In this document: one piece after another, positions 1 through 12,180 of the stretch
How positions within the stretch are numbered: the first letter of the stretch is position 1
How the letters are laid out: every line of letters starts with the position of its first letter
Assembly: GCA_025175895.1 (NCBI GenBank)
Contig: CM046000.1
Span: 95,712,753-95,776,752 of the forward strand
DNA length: 64,000 nt
Reading direction: 5' to 3'
Source: Wurfbainia villosa
Lineage: Eukaryota > Streptophyta > Magnoliopsida > Zingiberales > Zingiberaceae
The notes under the pieces: generated by a model
Databases searched by the model: none
Told to the model about the DNA's origin: nothing
What the model saw: the letters and a program-made list of their open reading frames with translations, nothing else
Program-made: the position numbers and the translations under genes

Positions 1-1121
1 TAAAGTCCAAGCAGGTGTCTTGGCAGCATAAGTCCAATGGTTGGTGGCGTAAAGTCCAAGCGGAGTCTTGGCAACATAAGTCCAATGTGCCTTGGCGGTG
101 TAGACACCGTTAGCATGACATAGCCAATGGAAGCACCTGAAGGCTAGCGCAATGGATGAACAAGTCATGGATGACTTGGACGGATCCGAGAGGCAAGAGG
201 CTGACGGAGGTGGCTAGAAGGCTTAGGTCTAGGCTAAAGGTGGTCTAGTAAGTATAGGGGAACCATACTTGGATTAAAACCTCATGTTTGAGGTGGCCGA
301 CCGGGCATGAATCAACTAGGGTTTAAGCTGTAATTGGCCTAGCGCCAATCGCCAGAGGTGGTAAATCAATCGATTGTTGAGCAAATGATCTTATGATCGG
401 CGATCGTGTTCGAATTTGGGCATAATGATTCTGACTCAGTGGTTAGCAAATGAGTAGGGCTAGATCATTCGACTGATGGTCATGATCAGTCGACTGATGA
501 TGGATCCGTTGGATTTTTCCAGAGTGGATCTAGCCGTTGTCTCACGATAACAGTGGAATCAGTCGACTGATGGTCCCGAGAAGTCGACTGATCGACGATT
601 TCAGCCCAGGTTGTAGCTTTAAATGGAGCTCATGGAGGAGGAAATTACCACCGGTTCTTGATATCTTTTGTGGCTATTTGTTGCTGCAAATTAGAGTCTC
701 CAAGTGCAAGTCAAGCAACCAAGCATTCAAGCAATCAATAGCAAAGTGTTGTAAAGGTTTCTTTACTTGTCTTTTGTATTTGTATTGTATCTTGCTTGTA
801 TTATTTCTTACTGTTGTAAGATAACTTTTACAAGGTTTCTCCAACTTCGGATTGTTCCAAGAAGGAGTTATTTGTGATTAGTGATTGCATGTGCATCAAT
901 AGAGCCCTTTAGAGCTCGATCCATGGAGTAGGAACCGTTCAGTTCTGAACCACGTTATATGCTTGTGTTGTGAATTGTGTTTGTCATATTTCGTTATTGC
1001 TATTTGTTTTATTTCCTCTGGTGCTAACAAAAATTGTAGACGAACGCGAACGATTTCCATCGACGAAACAAAAACAAGCTATTCACCTCCCCCCCCCTCT
1101 AGCTTCCAAGGATCCTCTACA
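1..1121 (+). mobile_element. Element C 5' LTR (left end outside window)
   Basis: This is the 3' part of an LTR whose other copy starts at 33716. The two share the run of 'aagtccaag...cttggca' repeats, the TATA-like gctttaaatgg near 616 and the C-rich end before ...ctctaca. A PBS (tggtatcagagc) begins at 1124. CAGTCGACTG palindromes lie at about 486, 560 and 581 (the last as AAGTCGACTG), the latter two 21 bp apart and about 35-45 bp upstream of the TATA-like box. The LTR drives a gag-only element of family 2. Confidence 0.9.
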
Positions 1122-1187
1122 AGTGGTATCAGAGCCCGGGGCTCTTCTACGGATTAACAACCCGGAGTCAAGACGCTAGAGGGAAAG

Positions 1188-1507
1188 ATGGAATTTAAGG
1201 ACAATCTAGGATGGGACATCCACACACCGTCACCTTACGATCAAGAGGATTTTCCGGCGTGGAGGGCTAGAATGGAGAATTTCTTGATGATGGACATAGA
1301 GAATTGGTTCATCATCATGGAAGACTTTGAACCTCCTAGGGACAAGAAGGGATATGTCCTCAAGTTAAAAAGGTGGACCCAAGAGCAACGCCAAAAGTTC
1401 AAGACCGAAGTCTAGGTAACAAAACTTTTAAGAGATTTAATACCTAATGATGTCTTCTTATGCAAGTTAGGTGAATTTCAAGATGCCAATGGGCTATGGG
1501 ATAAATT
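1188..1507 (+). pseudogene. Element C gag, first part (interrupted by element A)
   Basis: This is the N-terminus of a copia-type Gag (MEFKDNLGWDIHTP...), of the DUF4219/UBN2 kind found in plant retrotransposon Gag. It would assemble cytoplasmic virus-like particles. The start ATG lies about 60 bp after the PBS, as in related copies B (minus, 23278) and D (37874). A TAG at 1413-1415 interrupts the frame. The frame then continues (VTKLLRDLIPND...) to the exact insertion point of element A at 1507. It resumes after element A at 25957 as ...DKLSKFLEKPHLAQ. Confidence 0.88.
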
Positions 1508-2634
1508 TGTTAGGGTAATCTCTTGCCATGATAAGGTTTTGATGTGTGTGGCAAAGGGTTTAGATTAGGTTGTGATTGTGATTTGATATGTGCGTTGGAG
1601 TCTTGCAGGGCTTAGTAATTCGTACATGGAGTCGTGGCGAGTTTCACATCTCATTACTCGGTCCTTGAGTCGGTAAAGAATTGCTTTGCGGAAGCCGTGC
1701 GCTTGGAGCATCCGAGGGACCGCCGGACGAGAAGCTTGGAGTGAAGCCGGAGGAAGTAGACTTCGAGGCAAGAGACACGAAGGAGCATTGCAGAGTCGTG
1801 CGCCTGATGCTGCCGAGGGACATGGCCGTGAACGAAGAAAACTTCGAAGGAGAGGGACTCCGAGGGATGAGAGTGAGCGAATGTAACCCGGGAAGGGGTA
1901 GCTCATAGGTGAAACTTGGCCATTTGGCTAAGTGTCGGATGAGTTTTCGACACGACCGCCATGGTGGCAATGATCGCTTCCGAGTCGATGGTTCGATCGT
2001 TTAATGTGAATCAAGTTGATCGATCATTGCATACATGGGCGATCGTGATGGCTTCGATTGGCCGATCGCTCATGGGTAGCTGATCGATGACCGTGCAGAC
2101 GCAGAATGGAGTCGAGCTCGTGGAGCACTCGACTGATGGTGTATCAGTCGGTCGACTGATGGTGCCATCAGTCGACTGCTCCTGTGTCAATGGGAAGAAA
2201 CCCTCTTCCTCTATAAAAAGGAAGGGGATGGGGTTTTGGGAGGCTAATGCTTCAACTCTAATCTTCTCCCAAAGTGCTCAAAAGGATTCCCACTCTTCTT
2301 ACTAGCTTTTACTTCATTCTTATTGTGAGAAGAGTGATTTTGATTATAAAGGTTACCTCCACCTAGCTTGGTGCAAAGGAGAGACGAATAGTGATTGGCT
2401 TTGGAGGAGTGATTCACCTCGGACGAATCGGGATCGTGGATTAGCGGCGTAGCCGTGAACCACATTACGACCTTGTGTTAGCATTGTCTATTTCCTTTTG
2501 ATTTGTCTTTATTTGTTTAATTTGCTTGTATTGTTGTTTCTGCTTGCGCTAATCTTTTTATAGACGAGCAAAATTACGTATCCAACGAATGAGGGTTATT
2601 CACCCCCTCTAGCCGGCCGATCGATTTCCCAACA
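1508..2634 (+). repeat. Element A 5' LTR
   Basis: The LTR is 1127 bp against 1223 bp for its 3' partner. A TATA box (ctataaaaag, near 2211) follows a short group of palindromes at about 2127-2178. The stretch 1950-2100 aligns with the palindrome array of the 3' LTR, but its CAGTCGACTG sites are replaced by GATCG-rich sequence. About 95 bp of array are missing between two motif copies. Confidence 0.93.
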
Positions 2635-2697
2635 AGTGGTATCAGAGCAAGGTTGCTTGTCGAGGACTAACCGCCGAAACAAGCACTTCATCAAAAG

Positions 2698-4422
2698 ATG
2701 GCCGGCTCCAACATTCATCCGCCGAAGTTCGAAGGGGAATTCGCTTGGTGGAAGAAGCGAATGGAGGTATTCTTCGAAACCGACTTTGAAATTTTATTAA
2801 TAATGGAAAACGGTTTCAAGTTGCCTAGGGATGAAGAAGGGGATCCTTTGGAGAAATCAAGGTGTAGCATGAGGAAAAGGGAAGAATACTTGGCAAATTC
2901 AAAGGCCAAGCACCACCTCTATAATGTCCTCCATCAACAAGAAGTTAACTGGATAGGAGAGTGTGCTAGCGCCAAGGAAATGTGGGACAAACTAATAGAG
3001 ATCCATGAAGGCACATCCGAGGCGAAGCTAGCAAGGAGAGATGTCCTTCGCTCCCAATTGTCCAATATCAAACTCGAAAAGAGAGAGAAGGTAAAATCCC
3101 TACACTCTAGATTTAAGGAAATTCTAACCTGGTTGACAAGTGTAGGTTAAAATCTCTCCAACCAGGATATGGTAATGAAGGCCATAGATGTCTTTCCCCG
3201 GTCCTCAAGATGGAGCTCTATGGTGGACTCATTTTACATCTCCAAGAACTTGGAAGTGAGCACCTTGGAGGAGTTCTTCTCAACAATAGAGCTCCACGAA
3301 ACTAGGCTTGAAGGAATACAAGAAGAGCCTAGAATTCAACCCTCAAGAGGAGTAGCCTTGATGGCCAACAAGGGGAAGAAGAAGATGGAGATTCCCTCCT
3401 CCTCCGATGAAGCGTCTTCCTCCTCCTCCATGGATAGCACGGAAGAAGCCTATATGGTAAGGAGGGTAAGGCGTGCATTAAAAGGTTTTAGATTTAATAA
3501 ATCTAATGATAGGAATAGAAGACCAAGGGGAAAAATTATTTGCTACAATTGCCAAGGAGAGGGACACATAAGGGACAATTGTCCTCTTCTAAACAAGAAC
3601 AAAGAAGAAAGGAAGAAGAAAGAAGAAAAGAAGAAGAAAAAGGGGAGCAAAAAGAAGGAAGAAGAGAAGAAGGTTAAAGAAAAGGGGAAGGCCAAGGCAT
3701 TCAAAGCAAAGACATGGGATGATCTTTCTTCCTCATCCTCATCCGAAGAAGAGGAACAAGTCTACTCCAACCTTGCTCTAATGGCTTTTGACGACCTAGA
3801 TTGCTCCTCTTCCGAAAATGAAGGATCAAGCTCAAGTGGAGAGAGCTCAAGTGAAGGAGGAGCCTCCTCTACCTCCTCATCCGAAGAAGAAGAGGACATG
3901 GAAACTATGGTAACTAATCTTTCACCTAGTAAAATAGTTTCTATGATTTCTAGCCTCACTAGGGATTTGTTTAAAGCAAAGAAGAAAAATAAGAGCATGA
4001 TAGATCAAATTAAGGATTTAGAAAATAAGCTAGAAAAAGCATGCTTAAATGATAATGATAATATTTCTTCTAGCTTAAATGATGCATGCTCACATGAATA
4101 TATGCCTTTCAATGTTAATGATGCATGCATAGAAGAAAATAGGGCTTTAAGGGAAAAGGTAGATTACTTGACCAAAGCCCTAGAAAAGTTCACTATAGGC
4201 TCCAACACTTTGAACATGATCATAGGGAGCCAAAGAGCTAGTTTCAACAAGAAAGGCCTAGGTTATAAAGAAAAGAAAAATGAAAAGGCCTATAAATGCC
4301 TAATTGCTAGGGGACAAGATAAAAAGAAAGTAATTGCTAGAAAATGGATCCCCAAGGAGTACTTAGTGAACCCAATAGGAAAGAACTTATTTTGGGTTCC
4401 TAAATTCATCCTTAAGGGTTAG
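2698..4422 (+). pseudogene. Element A gag (one premature stop)
   Basis: Copia-type Gag of about 575 codons. The N-terminal DUF4219/UBN2 capsid-like region (residues about 1-250) contains FEGEFAWWKKRMEVFFETDF and LWDKL-type motifs. A Ser/Glu-rich linker follows. One zinc knuckle is present, CYNCQGEGHIRDNC (CX2CX4HX4C), then a Lys/Glu coil, a second acidic Ser-rich block, a predicted coiled coil and the tail WIPKEYLVNP...FWVPK. In pol-bearing relatives a tail of this kind comes just before protease, but here the frame ends (LKG stop). The start was chosen from homology with copy I. A TAA at 3148-3150 breaks the frame, with no frameshift. Confidence 0.93.
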
Positions 4423-5578
4423 GAAAACCCCTAGGGTAGTCAACCATATGCAATTTACCTATATCATATGTTGGTTGACTTAGGATGGTGGGACCTCATT
4501 TTTAGAAATAGTGTTGGGTGATGATAATGTGCCCATAAATAGATAATAATGCTTAAATCATGATGGTTGATGTAATTGTTACACATGTTTGCAATCATGA
4601 TTTATGATTTTGATATTTGGCACATAATCATGGGAAATAGGTTTAAATCATGCTTTAGGTGATACTTTGCTTATTATAATGATATAATACCTAATGCATG
4701 ATAACAATTTGATGAATCCATGTGTTTCATCATCATAATGTGAAATTCAATCATATATATCCTTATGATCATGTGGATTGTTAAGATAATACTTAATTTT
4801 GATAGAATTGCATGAATATAATGGTTAAGTATATACAAATACCTTTAGGATACATCTCACACTTACAATAAGCTACCTTGATTGAAAACTTAGCATGAGT
4901 GAGATGTTAGGATGATACAAATGTCCACTAATGCCTATGGCATTTAGATGGTCATTTAAGGTATCAAAATAGCAATAATAGATCAATCATGGGGAAGGCT
5001 TATGTTTAATTCATGGAAATATTGCCCAAAGATCATGGTTGGATATTTCATAAGTTTTCAAAATAATTTCTTACTTTAAAATCTGTGTATTCATGTTTTG
5101 AAACAATTGGATGCGAAATTAGGTAGTAAACTTGATACTAGAATGATAAAAAACCTAGTGGTTTTTAAAGTTTTTGGATTTTTGGCAAATCTTTGGAAAT
5201 ATAATGACTTTTTATGAAAAACTATTTTTCATTGATAGATATACTTACAAGAAATGTGTTCCCCAAATTTCATGATTTTTCAAATTTTTTGGAAATTTTA
5301 ATGCATTTCTGAATTTCATCAAAAATCAAAATTTCGAAAACCGCGGCCGATTGGTAGTCCAACCGATCCGATGGCCTCAGAATCGTAATAAGAAGGCTGA
5401 ATTCAGGTTTTAAACCAATTTTTTGTATTTTCCTTCTATTAGACTTGATGCCATGGGTTTATAACTTAGTATTAATCTTTTTGATGGTGTCAAAGGGGGA
5501 GAAATGGTTATGTTTAAGTAAATTATGATAGGGGGAGAAATGGTTATGTTTAAGTAAATTATGATAGGGGGAGAAATA
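4423..5578 (+). other. Element A 3' non-coding region, first part
   Basis: This AT-rich stretch without coding potential sits where pol would lie in an autonomous element. It matches the same part of copy I on the other strand. It contains a conserved hairpin (4853-4906), a degenerate palindrome cluster (about 5341-5370) and a short direct duplication of 'atgatagggggagaaatggttatg' type just before K inserts. Confidence 0.8.
4853..4906 (+). other. Conserved inverted repeat (hairpin), copy in A
   Basis: The arms CATCTCAC (4853-4860) and GTGAGATG (4899-4906) are perfectly complementary around a 38-base loop and are followed by TTAGGA. Five further copies with the same arms occur in elements B, C (two), D and I. 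See the findings. Confidence 0.75.
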
Positions 5579-6059
5579 TGTCACGCCCGCCCTTTCTTAG
5601 GGTCCGGAGGGGCGGCGCGTGACGCGACTGTACATGCATACATCGTACTACTTACAGCGGAAGACTTTAGACACTTTTTTTTTTCTTTTAACATAAACAT
5701 GCATCGTCATTTTATATATACTTCTTCTTAACATAGAGCATGCATCATTATTTCATAAGTACTTAGTGCTTAGTTCAAGTCCATAAACATCATCATCATA
5801 GGGGAAACATACATAAAGAACATAACAGATCTCCTCCACCATGCCACTACCACACACACTTTACCCCTCCTGCTGCTCCCTTTAGTTTATCCATCCCTTA
5901 CCCTTATCTGCAGTACAAGGGAAAAATAAACTATAAGCACATAGGCTTAGTAAGATCCTGTCCTACTCACAAAAACCATATATCAACATTAAGCATGACA
6001 TGTAACATTCATAACATATAAGCAACATAACATGTAACATATATTATATAAGCAAACAT

Positions 6060-6778
6060 AACATGTAGCATAAGTAACCTAAGCATACATAACATGTAAC
6101 ATATATAACATAGCAACATATCATGTACATATAGGGCATAATCAAACATAACATGCAACATATATATCATAGCAACATATCATATACATATATGACATAA
6201 TCAAACATAACATGCAACATATATATCATAGCAACATATCATGTACATATATGACATAATCAAACATAACATCCAACATATATAACATAGCAACATATCA
6301 TGTGCATATATGACATAATCAAACATAACATGCAACATATATATCATAGCAACATATCATGTTCATATATGGCATAATCAAACATAACATGCAACATATA
6401 TAACATAGAAACATATCATGTACATATATGGCATAATGAAACATAACATGCAACATATATATCATAGCAACATATCATGTACATATATGACATATTCAAA
6501 TATAACATGCAACATATATAACATAGCAACATATCATGTACATATATGGCATAATCAAACATAACATGCAACATATATATCATAGCAACATATCATGTAC
6601 ATATATGACATATTCAAACATAACATGCAACATATATAACATAGCAACATATCATGTACATATATGACATAATCAAACATAACATGCAACATATATATCA
6701 TAGCAACATATCATGTACATATATGGCATAATCAAACATAACATGCAACATATATAACATAGCAACATAGCATGTAAA
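6060..6778. repeat. 59-bp minisatellite, about 12 copies
   Basis: The core tcatgta recurs at 6121, 6180, 6239, 6298, 6357, 6416, 6475, 6534, 6593, 6652 and 6711, an exact 59-bp step. The unit is AT-rich (acatatatgacataatcaaa...). Neighbouring units alternate at a few positions (atatatatcatag versus atatataacatag), which suggests a 118-bp higher-order unit. Confidence 0.93.
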
Positions 6779-6791
6779 CATAACAATCATA

Positions 6792-6991
6792 ACATATGTC
6801 CCCACGGGGATGGCGGATTGGTTAAGACAGAGGTAGCTTGGAAATGAGGGCTGGGATTCGATTCCTGGCGGGAGAGAGGATTTATCCTCCTTACTCAGGT
6901 GAAAGGACCCCCCTCTGCTGGTACCATACACGTCAAAGGCCATAGGCCCAGCCCATAGGGTAATATCCCCAAGGGCCTTCGCGATTTGTCC
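6792..6991 (+). mobile_element. tRNA-derived SINE with 13-bp TSD
   Basis: A 200-bp insertion is flanked by the perfect 13-bp direct repeat cataacaatcata (6779-6791 and 6992-7004). A tRNA-like head carries a box A region (ggcggattggttaagacag) and a box B (gattcgattcc), the RNA polymerase III internal promoter. A non-tRNA body ends in gatttgtcc. It has no coding capacity and would rely on LINE machinery. It interrupts the minisatellite-rich part of K. Confidence 0.82.
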
Positions 6992-7149
6992 CATAACAAT
7001 CATATCATGTAAACATATGCAGGATGCTCTTTGAAAACATATATTATAGGTACGTAAACATAAATCTCAACATATTGGGCCCGACATTGTACCACATCAT
7101 CATCATCATAGCGCGCATCCCTAAATAGACCCGAGGTAGCAAGTCTCGA

Positions 7150-7385
7150 ACCTACTAGGTTACTAGGCCCGATCTTAGTCCGTCAACCTAGGGTTCATCG
7201 TCATAGCGTAGAAGCCCATCCTAGGCCCAATATTAGTCCATCGACCTAGGGCATCTGGGAGCCCATCCTGTACTAGGCCCGATCTTAGTCCGTCGACCTA
7301 GGGGCAATCATACATAGAAGCCCATCCTAGGCCCGATCTTAGTCCGTCGACCTAGGGCAACTTAGGAGCCCATCCCTTTGGACCT
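7150..7385. repeat. 52-58 bp tandem repeat, four copies
   Basis: Units of the type ctaggcccgatcttagtccg...gacctaggg...gagcccatcc start near 7171, 7229, 7281 and 7335. They are GC-richer than the flanking repeats and lie inside LTR K. Confidence 0.85.
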
Positions 7386-7435
7386 TGTTAGGGTTCTGGT
7401 ACAAGCCATGCAGAAGGTAAAATACTTATATGCTT

Positions 7436-7725
7436 TTTATCATAACATATCTCATTTCATTTCGCAAACATATCATACTTCATTTCATAACATATCATAT
7501 TTCACTTCATGAACATATCATATTTCATTTCATAAACATATCATACTTCATTTCGTAACATATCATATTTCACTTCATGAACATATCATATTTCATTTCA
7601 TAAACATATCATACTTCATTTCATAACATATCATGAATCACTTCATAAACATATCATATTTTACTTCATGAACATATCATACTTCATTTCATAACCATAT
7701 CATATTTCATTACAAAACATATCTC
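7436..7725. repeat. AT-rich tandem repeat of about 22-bp subunits
   Basis: Repeated catatcatatttcatttcat-like subunits appear to form triplets of about 67 bp (variants cacttcatg, catttcata and catttcg). This is the third minisatellite block in the K LTR. Confidence 0.8.
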
Positions 7726-7908
7726 AGATATCACACACATATAGGGCATGGCATAAGGCATAAACATCAAGAGCAAGTAAGCACTAACCTAGAGCATGTT
7801 ATCTTCATCTAGCATCATTTAACATCACAAGTTAACATGAATTCACCTAAGCATAAACACATGTTAACCTAACCTAGAGCATGTTATCTTCATCTAGCAT
7901 CATTTAAT

Positions 7909-9734
7909 TGTTAGTGAAAGCCCTAGAGCCAATCATGTGATGATTGTTGTATGGACTTTATTGTATCATATTCCTATTTATAAAGGCATGGTTATTATAT
8001 TTACTTATATTGGTGCCAAATAACTAAATATAATAATGTCCTTGAGTAGTAGGTTCTTATTTATATCAATCGATTGGTTGAATCGATAATGAGATGATAT
8101 AGAGAACACTACTCTTAATCATTCCTAGTCGAGTATTAACATTCAGGGACAATGTTAATGCGTAGAGACTAGCATGTAGGTCAACAAGATGACTTGATCT
8201 CACAAGTCATGGATATGAGATATCAAGTTGACACATGGGTATGCATTGGAGAATGTATACTGAATGACCCGCCATGAGAAAGTATCATGGATCGTTATAT
8301 GAGTGTCATATACTTTCTCATGTGGCTATTAGTATGACTATTAGTCCTTAGACCTGAAGTCACCATGGTTCCTACATAAGGAGTTGCATACTTTGGCTTT
8401 CAAACGCCACCCGTAAATGGGTGGACTATAAAGCGCGACATCGGGTATGTAACAAATTATGCGGAGGGATGTGAGTGATGTAGATGGGATCTATCCCTCC
8501 TATATGACAGGAGTGACATCGATATTCTTGATAGAGTAAGACCACGAAGTGCATGGCCATGACCAAATGAGTCAATATGAGATATTGAGCTCATTTGATT
8601 AGAGTGAGTCTACTTGGAGTTCAAGATTTAGATTGTACCGAGGATGACACGGTCTATGCCTCGATTGGTCAATCTAGATGTCAAGGATAGAGGGACATTG
8701 TCACATATTGTGAGAGTCACAATTAGTAGTCACAAAGGTGATGTTGAAGCTCAACATTCTTGTAACTTGGGTAGAAATGATGTGTTGCTAGATACCGCTC
8801 ATTGCTTATGTTCCTAAATCGATTTAGGGACATTGCCAACGTTACAAGAACCTATAGGGTCACACACATAAGAGCAATTAGATGGAGATTAGGTTCATAT
8901 GATGAACCATGAGGATTAGGTTCATGGGATGAACCAAATTGGATTAAGAGTAATCCAAATTAGACTAATTGAGTTAGACTCAAGTTGATTCAAGTATTGA
9001 ATGAGTCTAATTTTGATTTGATTCATCAAATCAATTTAAATTAATGAATAAAGATTCATTAAATTAAATTGACTTGAGTCAAGTGGTTAGATTTAATCAA
9101 CCATGGGAGATTAGAGGTCAAGTTTGACTTGACTTGAGAGGGAAGATGAATGGTCAAGTTTGACTTGACCAAATGCCATGTCATGATGATGACTTGGCAT
9201 GGTTGGCCAATGATGATGCTCCACATCATCATTGACTTTGTCAATAGGTGCCACATCATGAGGGAGACCAAGGGTCATGGGAGTTACATGCATGCATGTA
9301 ACCTCCTCTCCATGAAGTGGCCGGCCACTCCATTAGATGGGGTAATTGATTTTTGGTGGCTTAATAACTTCATCTTCAACCTTGGTGCTCTTGCTCTCAA
9401 GCTCTACCTCTCCCAACCTCTACTTGGCCGAAATTCCCAAAGGAGTGCTAGCACACTCTAAGACATTTTTCTCCACCTATTGCTTGTGTGGATACCAATA
9501 GAAGAGTGTGCACTTGACACTCTCGAGTTCCGGCGAACTTTTGGACGAGCGGGATAAGCGAAGGGCATCGCTATAAGGGTAATGTTCTAACCTCTTAGAT
9601 CTAAGGTAGATCTAGGGTTTTTGTAAGCACATACATGTTTTTATATTTTTATACTTCGCACGGATCCGTGGCCGGGGCTTCCGAGGTTTCCGCAACGCAA
9701 AAAGCGGTTTTTGCGGCTCGGAAAAAACCCAACA
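7909..9734 (+). repeat. Element F 5' LTR
   Basis: 1826 bp, TGTTAGTGAAAGCC...AACCCAACA. The PBS begins two bases after it. A possible TATA box (atttataaaggc) lies near 7976. Confidence 0.94.
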
Positions 9735-10551
9735 GTGGTATCAGAGCGACGTGCGAAGTATGTATGTGTTTCATTTTTATAATTTTTGTATTAGATATAA
9801 AAATTACAGATTTATATGTTTCTGTAAATTTCCTAATTTTATAGAATTTTTGGGTATTTTTCTCAAAGAGTCGAAGCAACAAGTGTTGGGACACTTGTAG
9901 GCTTCAACCGTCGAGAAAAACTCTCCGAAACGGCGAGTTCTCGCTTTAGGTTTTTGGGACAGCGACTTAAGTCACTGTAGAATCGTAGTAGGGACACTCG
10001 CAAAGTTAATTTTGCGAGTATGGGCGCTGCCCTATCCCCGAAAGGGGCTTTGTCCCGCGATCACGTCTGGAAACCGCTTAGCGGGACCATTACGGAGAGG
10101 TAACTCATTAATTTGAAAAAAAAAAATTAGGAAAAATTATAGAAATTTCTGTAAAAATACATAATTTAGAATTATGTATTATTATGTGATTTTCATGGCC
10201 CAATGACCCCAATTTGATTGGATTATGTGTGTTGTAATTCATAATACGGCCTGCGTGCCGTTTTATGGTTGTGCATATTGTATAGTGTATGCGACCTGCG
10301 CGTCGTACCTCTTCTTTTGATATTCTAGTTGTAATTAGTTTTTAGACTCGAATGTAACTCGAGTTTCATATTTGTAATGTACAAAATGGAGCGGTGGAAA
10401 GTCCACTCGAAGATGAGATTACGAGAAGGGTGACGACGACACATGGCGGTCAAAGGAAGTGCTTAGAGAAGCCGCTAGCCTTAGGTTGACCGTCCGATCT
10501 TCTCATTGGCTTGAGAAGATCGTAGTAGGGCCATGACTATATCACATTTAT

Positions 10552-10569
10552 TTATATATATATATATGT

Positions 10570-10610
<41 letters not shown>
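10552..10610. repeat. TA-rich microsatellite in F leader
   Basis: An almost pure run of TA dinucleotides with one internal 'tgttga' break. It lies in the long untranslated leader between the PBS and gag of F. Confidence 0.9.
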
Positions 10611-11382
10611 ATTGATTTTGCTTGTATGTATGTGATGCATGCTAGTAGAATAATGCTTGTATGTATATGATGCATGCTAGGATAATTTTCTTGTATGTAT
10701 ATGATGCATGCTAATATAGGATAATAAAGGCCTAAATGTGTATAAGATACACATTACGATTAGATTAGATCATAATCGAATCAACTCGAAAATGCCTACA
10801 GAGCCTTGATACCCATCACTACCTCGATCATTTGTTGTTGTTGAATCTGCCAAAGCAGAGCAACGCATATTATCTTGGTAGGGTGCGGAGGGACAATCTT
10901 GGTCCCGCCTATCACGCTTGGGTTAGAGTAAGCTCAATTAGATTGAGCAAAACTAGTTAAACTCAATTGGATCGAGTAGAACTATAGGCATATTCCAATC
11001 GTTGGAACGATAGGTCAAGATCGCATTTACACTAAATCTTGGGCGATTTAGCCAAAGCTAACTCAAGGTCTTTTGTAAATGTGGGTCTTGATCCTATAAA
11101 CAAGAGTTGCATAGAGATGTAATCGGTAATGTGTTACCCACCGATCGTACTAAGTCTTGGGTGATTTAGCCAAAGCTAACTCAAGGCTTAGTATGATGTG
11201 GATCTTGTCCCGCAAGAATTATAGCTAGTTTGTATGAATCTAGTAAATGTGGTTTGACCACATCCATAACTCGATTCTACAAAATTCCTATAATTCAGTG
11301 GGAGCATCATTTGATTAAAGGCCTAATTAAATGATAAAAGGAATATGATATTAATTCTCTGCATTGTATGTTGTAGATAACT

Positions 11383-12180
11383 ATGTCGACAACCACGAAC
11401 ACTCTCTCTCTGTAATCTGTCCTTGAGAAGGACAAGCTCAATGGAGCAAATTTCCTGGACTAGTACAGGAACTTGAGAATTGTTCTCACCCAAGAAAGGA
11501 AGTTGTACGTCCTGGAGCAGCCCATTCCGGAGGCACCTCCTGCCAGTGCGTCGTGAGCTGACAAAGATGCTTACAAGAAGCATCAAGATGATGCATTAGA
11601 TGTGTCATGTCTAATGCTCGCGACCATGAACTCTGAGCTTCAGAAGCAACATGAGTTCATGAATGCTTATGATATGGTTGGACAACTTCGTCAACTATAT
11701 CAAGGACAAGCTAGGCATGAGAGATATGAAGTCTCTAAGGCATTATTTGGGTCCAAAATGCAAGAAGGGACTCCCGTAGGTACATATGTACTCAAGATGA
11801 TTGGGTACGTAGAAAACCTACAAAGGCTGGGATTCCCACTTGGCCAAGAGCTGGTCACTGACCTGATCTTGCAATCTTTGCCACAAGCCTTCAATCAATT
11901 TTTCATGAATTATAACATGAATGAAATTGATAAGCCATCGTTTAAATGCTCAAAGATGTTGAGAATCACGAGCTTAACCTTAAGAAGGGTAAATCTGACA
12001 CCATTTTGATGGTGCAGAAGAAGAAAGGCAAGGGCAAGCCTAAAGGTAAGGGAAAGTCCCAAGCCAAGGGCAAAGGCAAAGAACTTAAACGCAAAGGAGG
12101 GGTAGCCAAGGAAGGGGCTTGCTTCCACTGTAAGGAAGCAGGACACTGGAAGCGTAACTGCAAGGCATACCTGGAAGATC
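11383..12180 (+). pseudogene. Element F gag (decayed)
   Basis: Copia Gag. The start ATG (MSTTTNTLSL) gives a frame broken by TAA (near 11413), TAG and TGA codons. Context suggests they replaced Gln, Trp (FLD*YRNLR) and Arg, all C-to-T or G-to-A changes. The UBN2 capsid part continues (LQKQHEFMNAYDMVGQLR...). A frameshift near 11945 moves the frame. A Lys-rich region and one zinc knuckle follow, CFHCKEAGHWKRNC at about 12121-12162. The product would package the element RNA, but this copy is non-functional. Confidence 0.88.

Noticed and set aside
3600..3720. Lys/Glu-rich run in A's gag as a separate nuclear protein
   Set aside because: It is in frame with the zinc knuckle and matches copy I, so it is part of Gag.
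6060..6778. Regular 59-bp repeats as a possible CRISPR array
   Set aside because: Whole units are repeated with no unique spacers, and the context is a plant LTR.
6800..6880. Functional tRNA gene at the SINE head
   Set aside because: The flanking 13-bp duplication and non-tRNA body show a SINE. The stems are degenerate.
10552..10610. TA run as a regulatory element
   Set aside because: A simple microsatellite in the F leader, with no supporting context.
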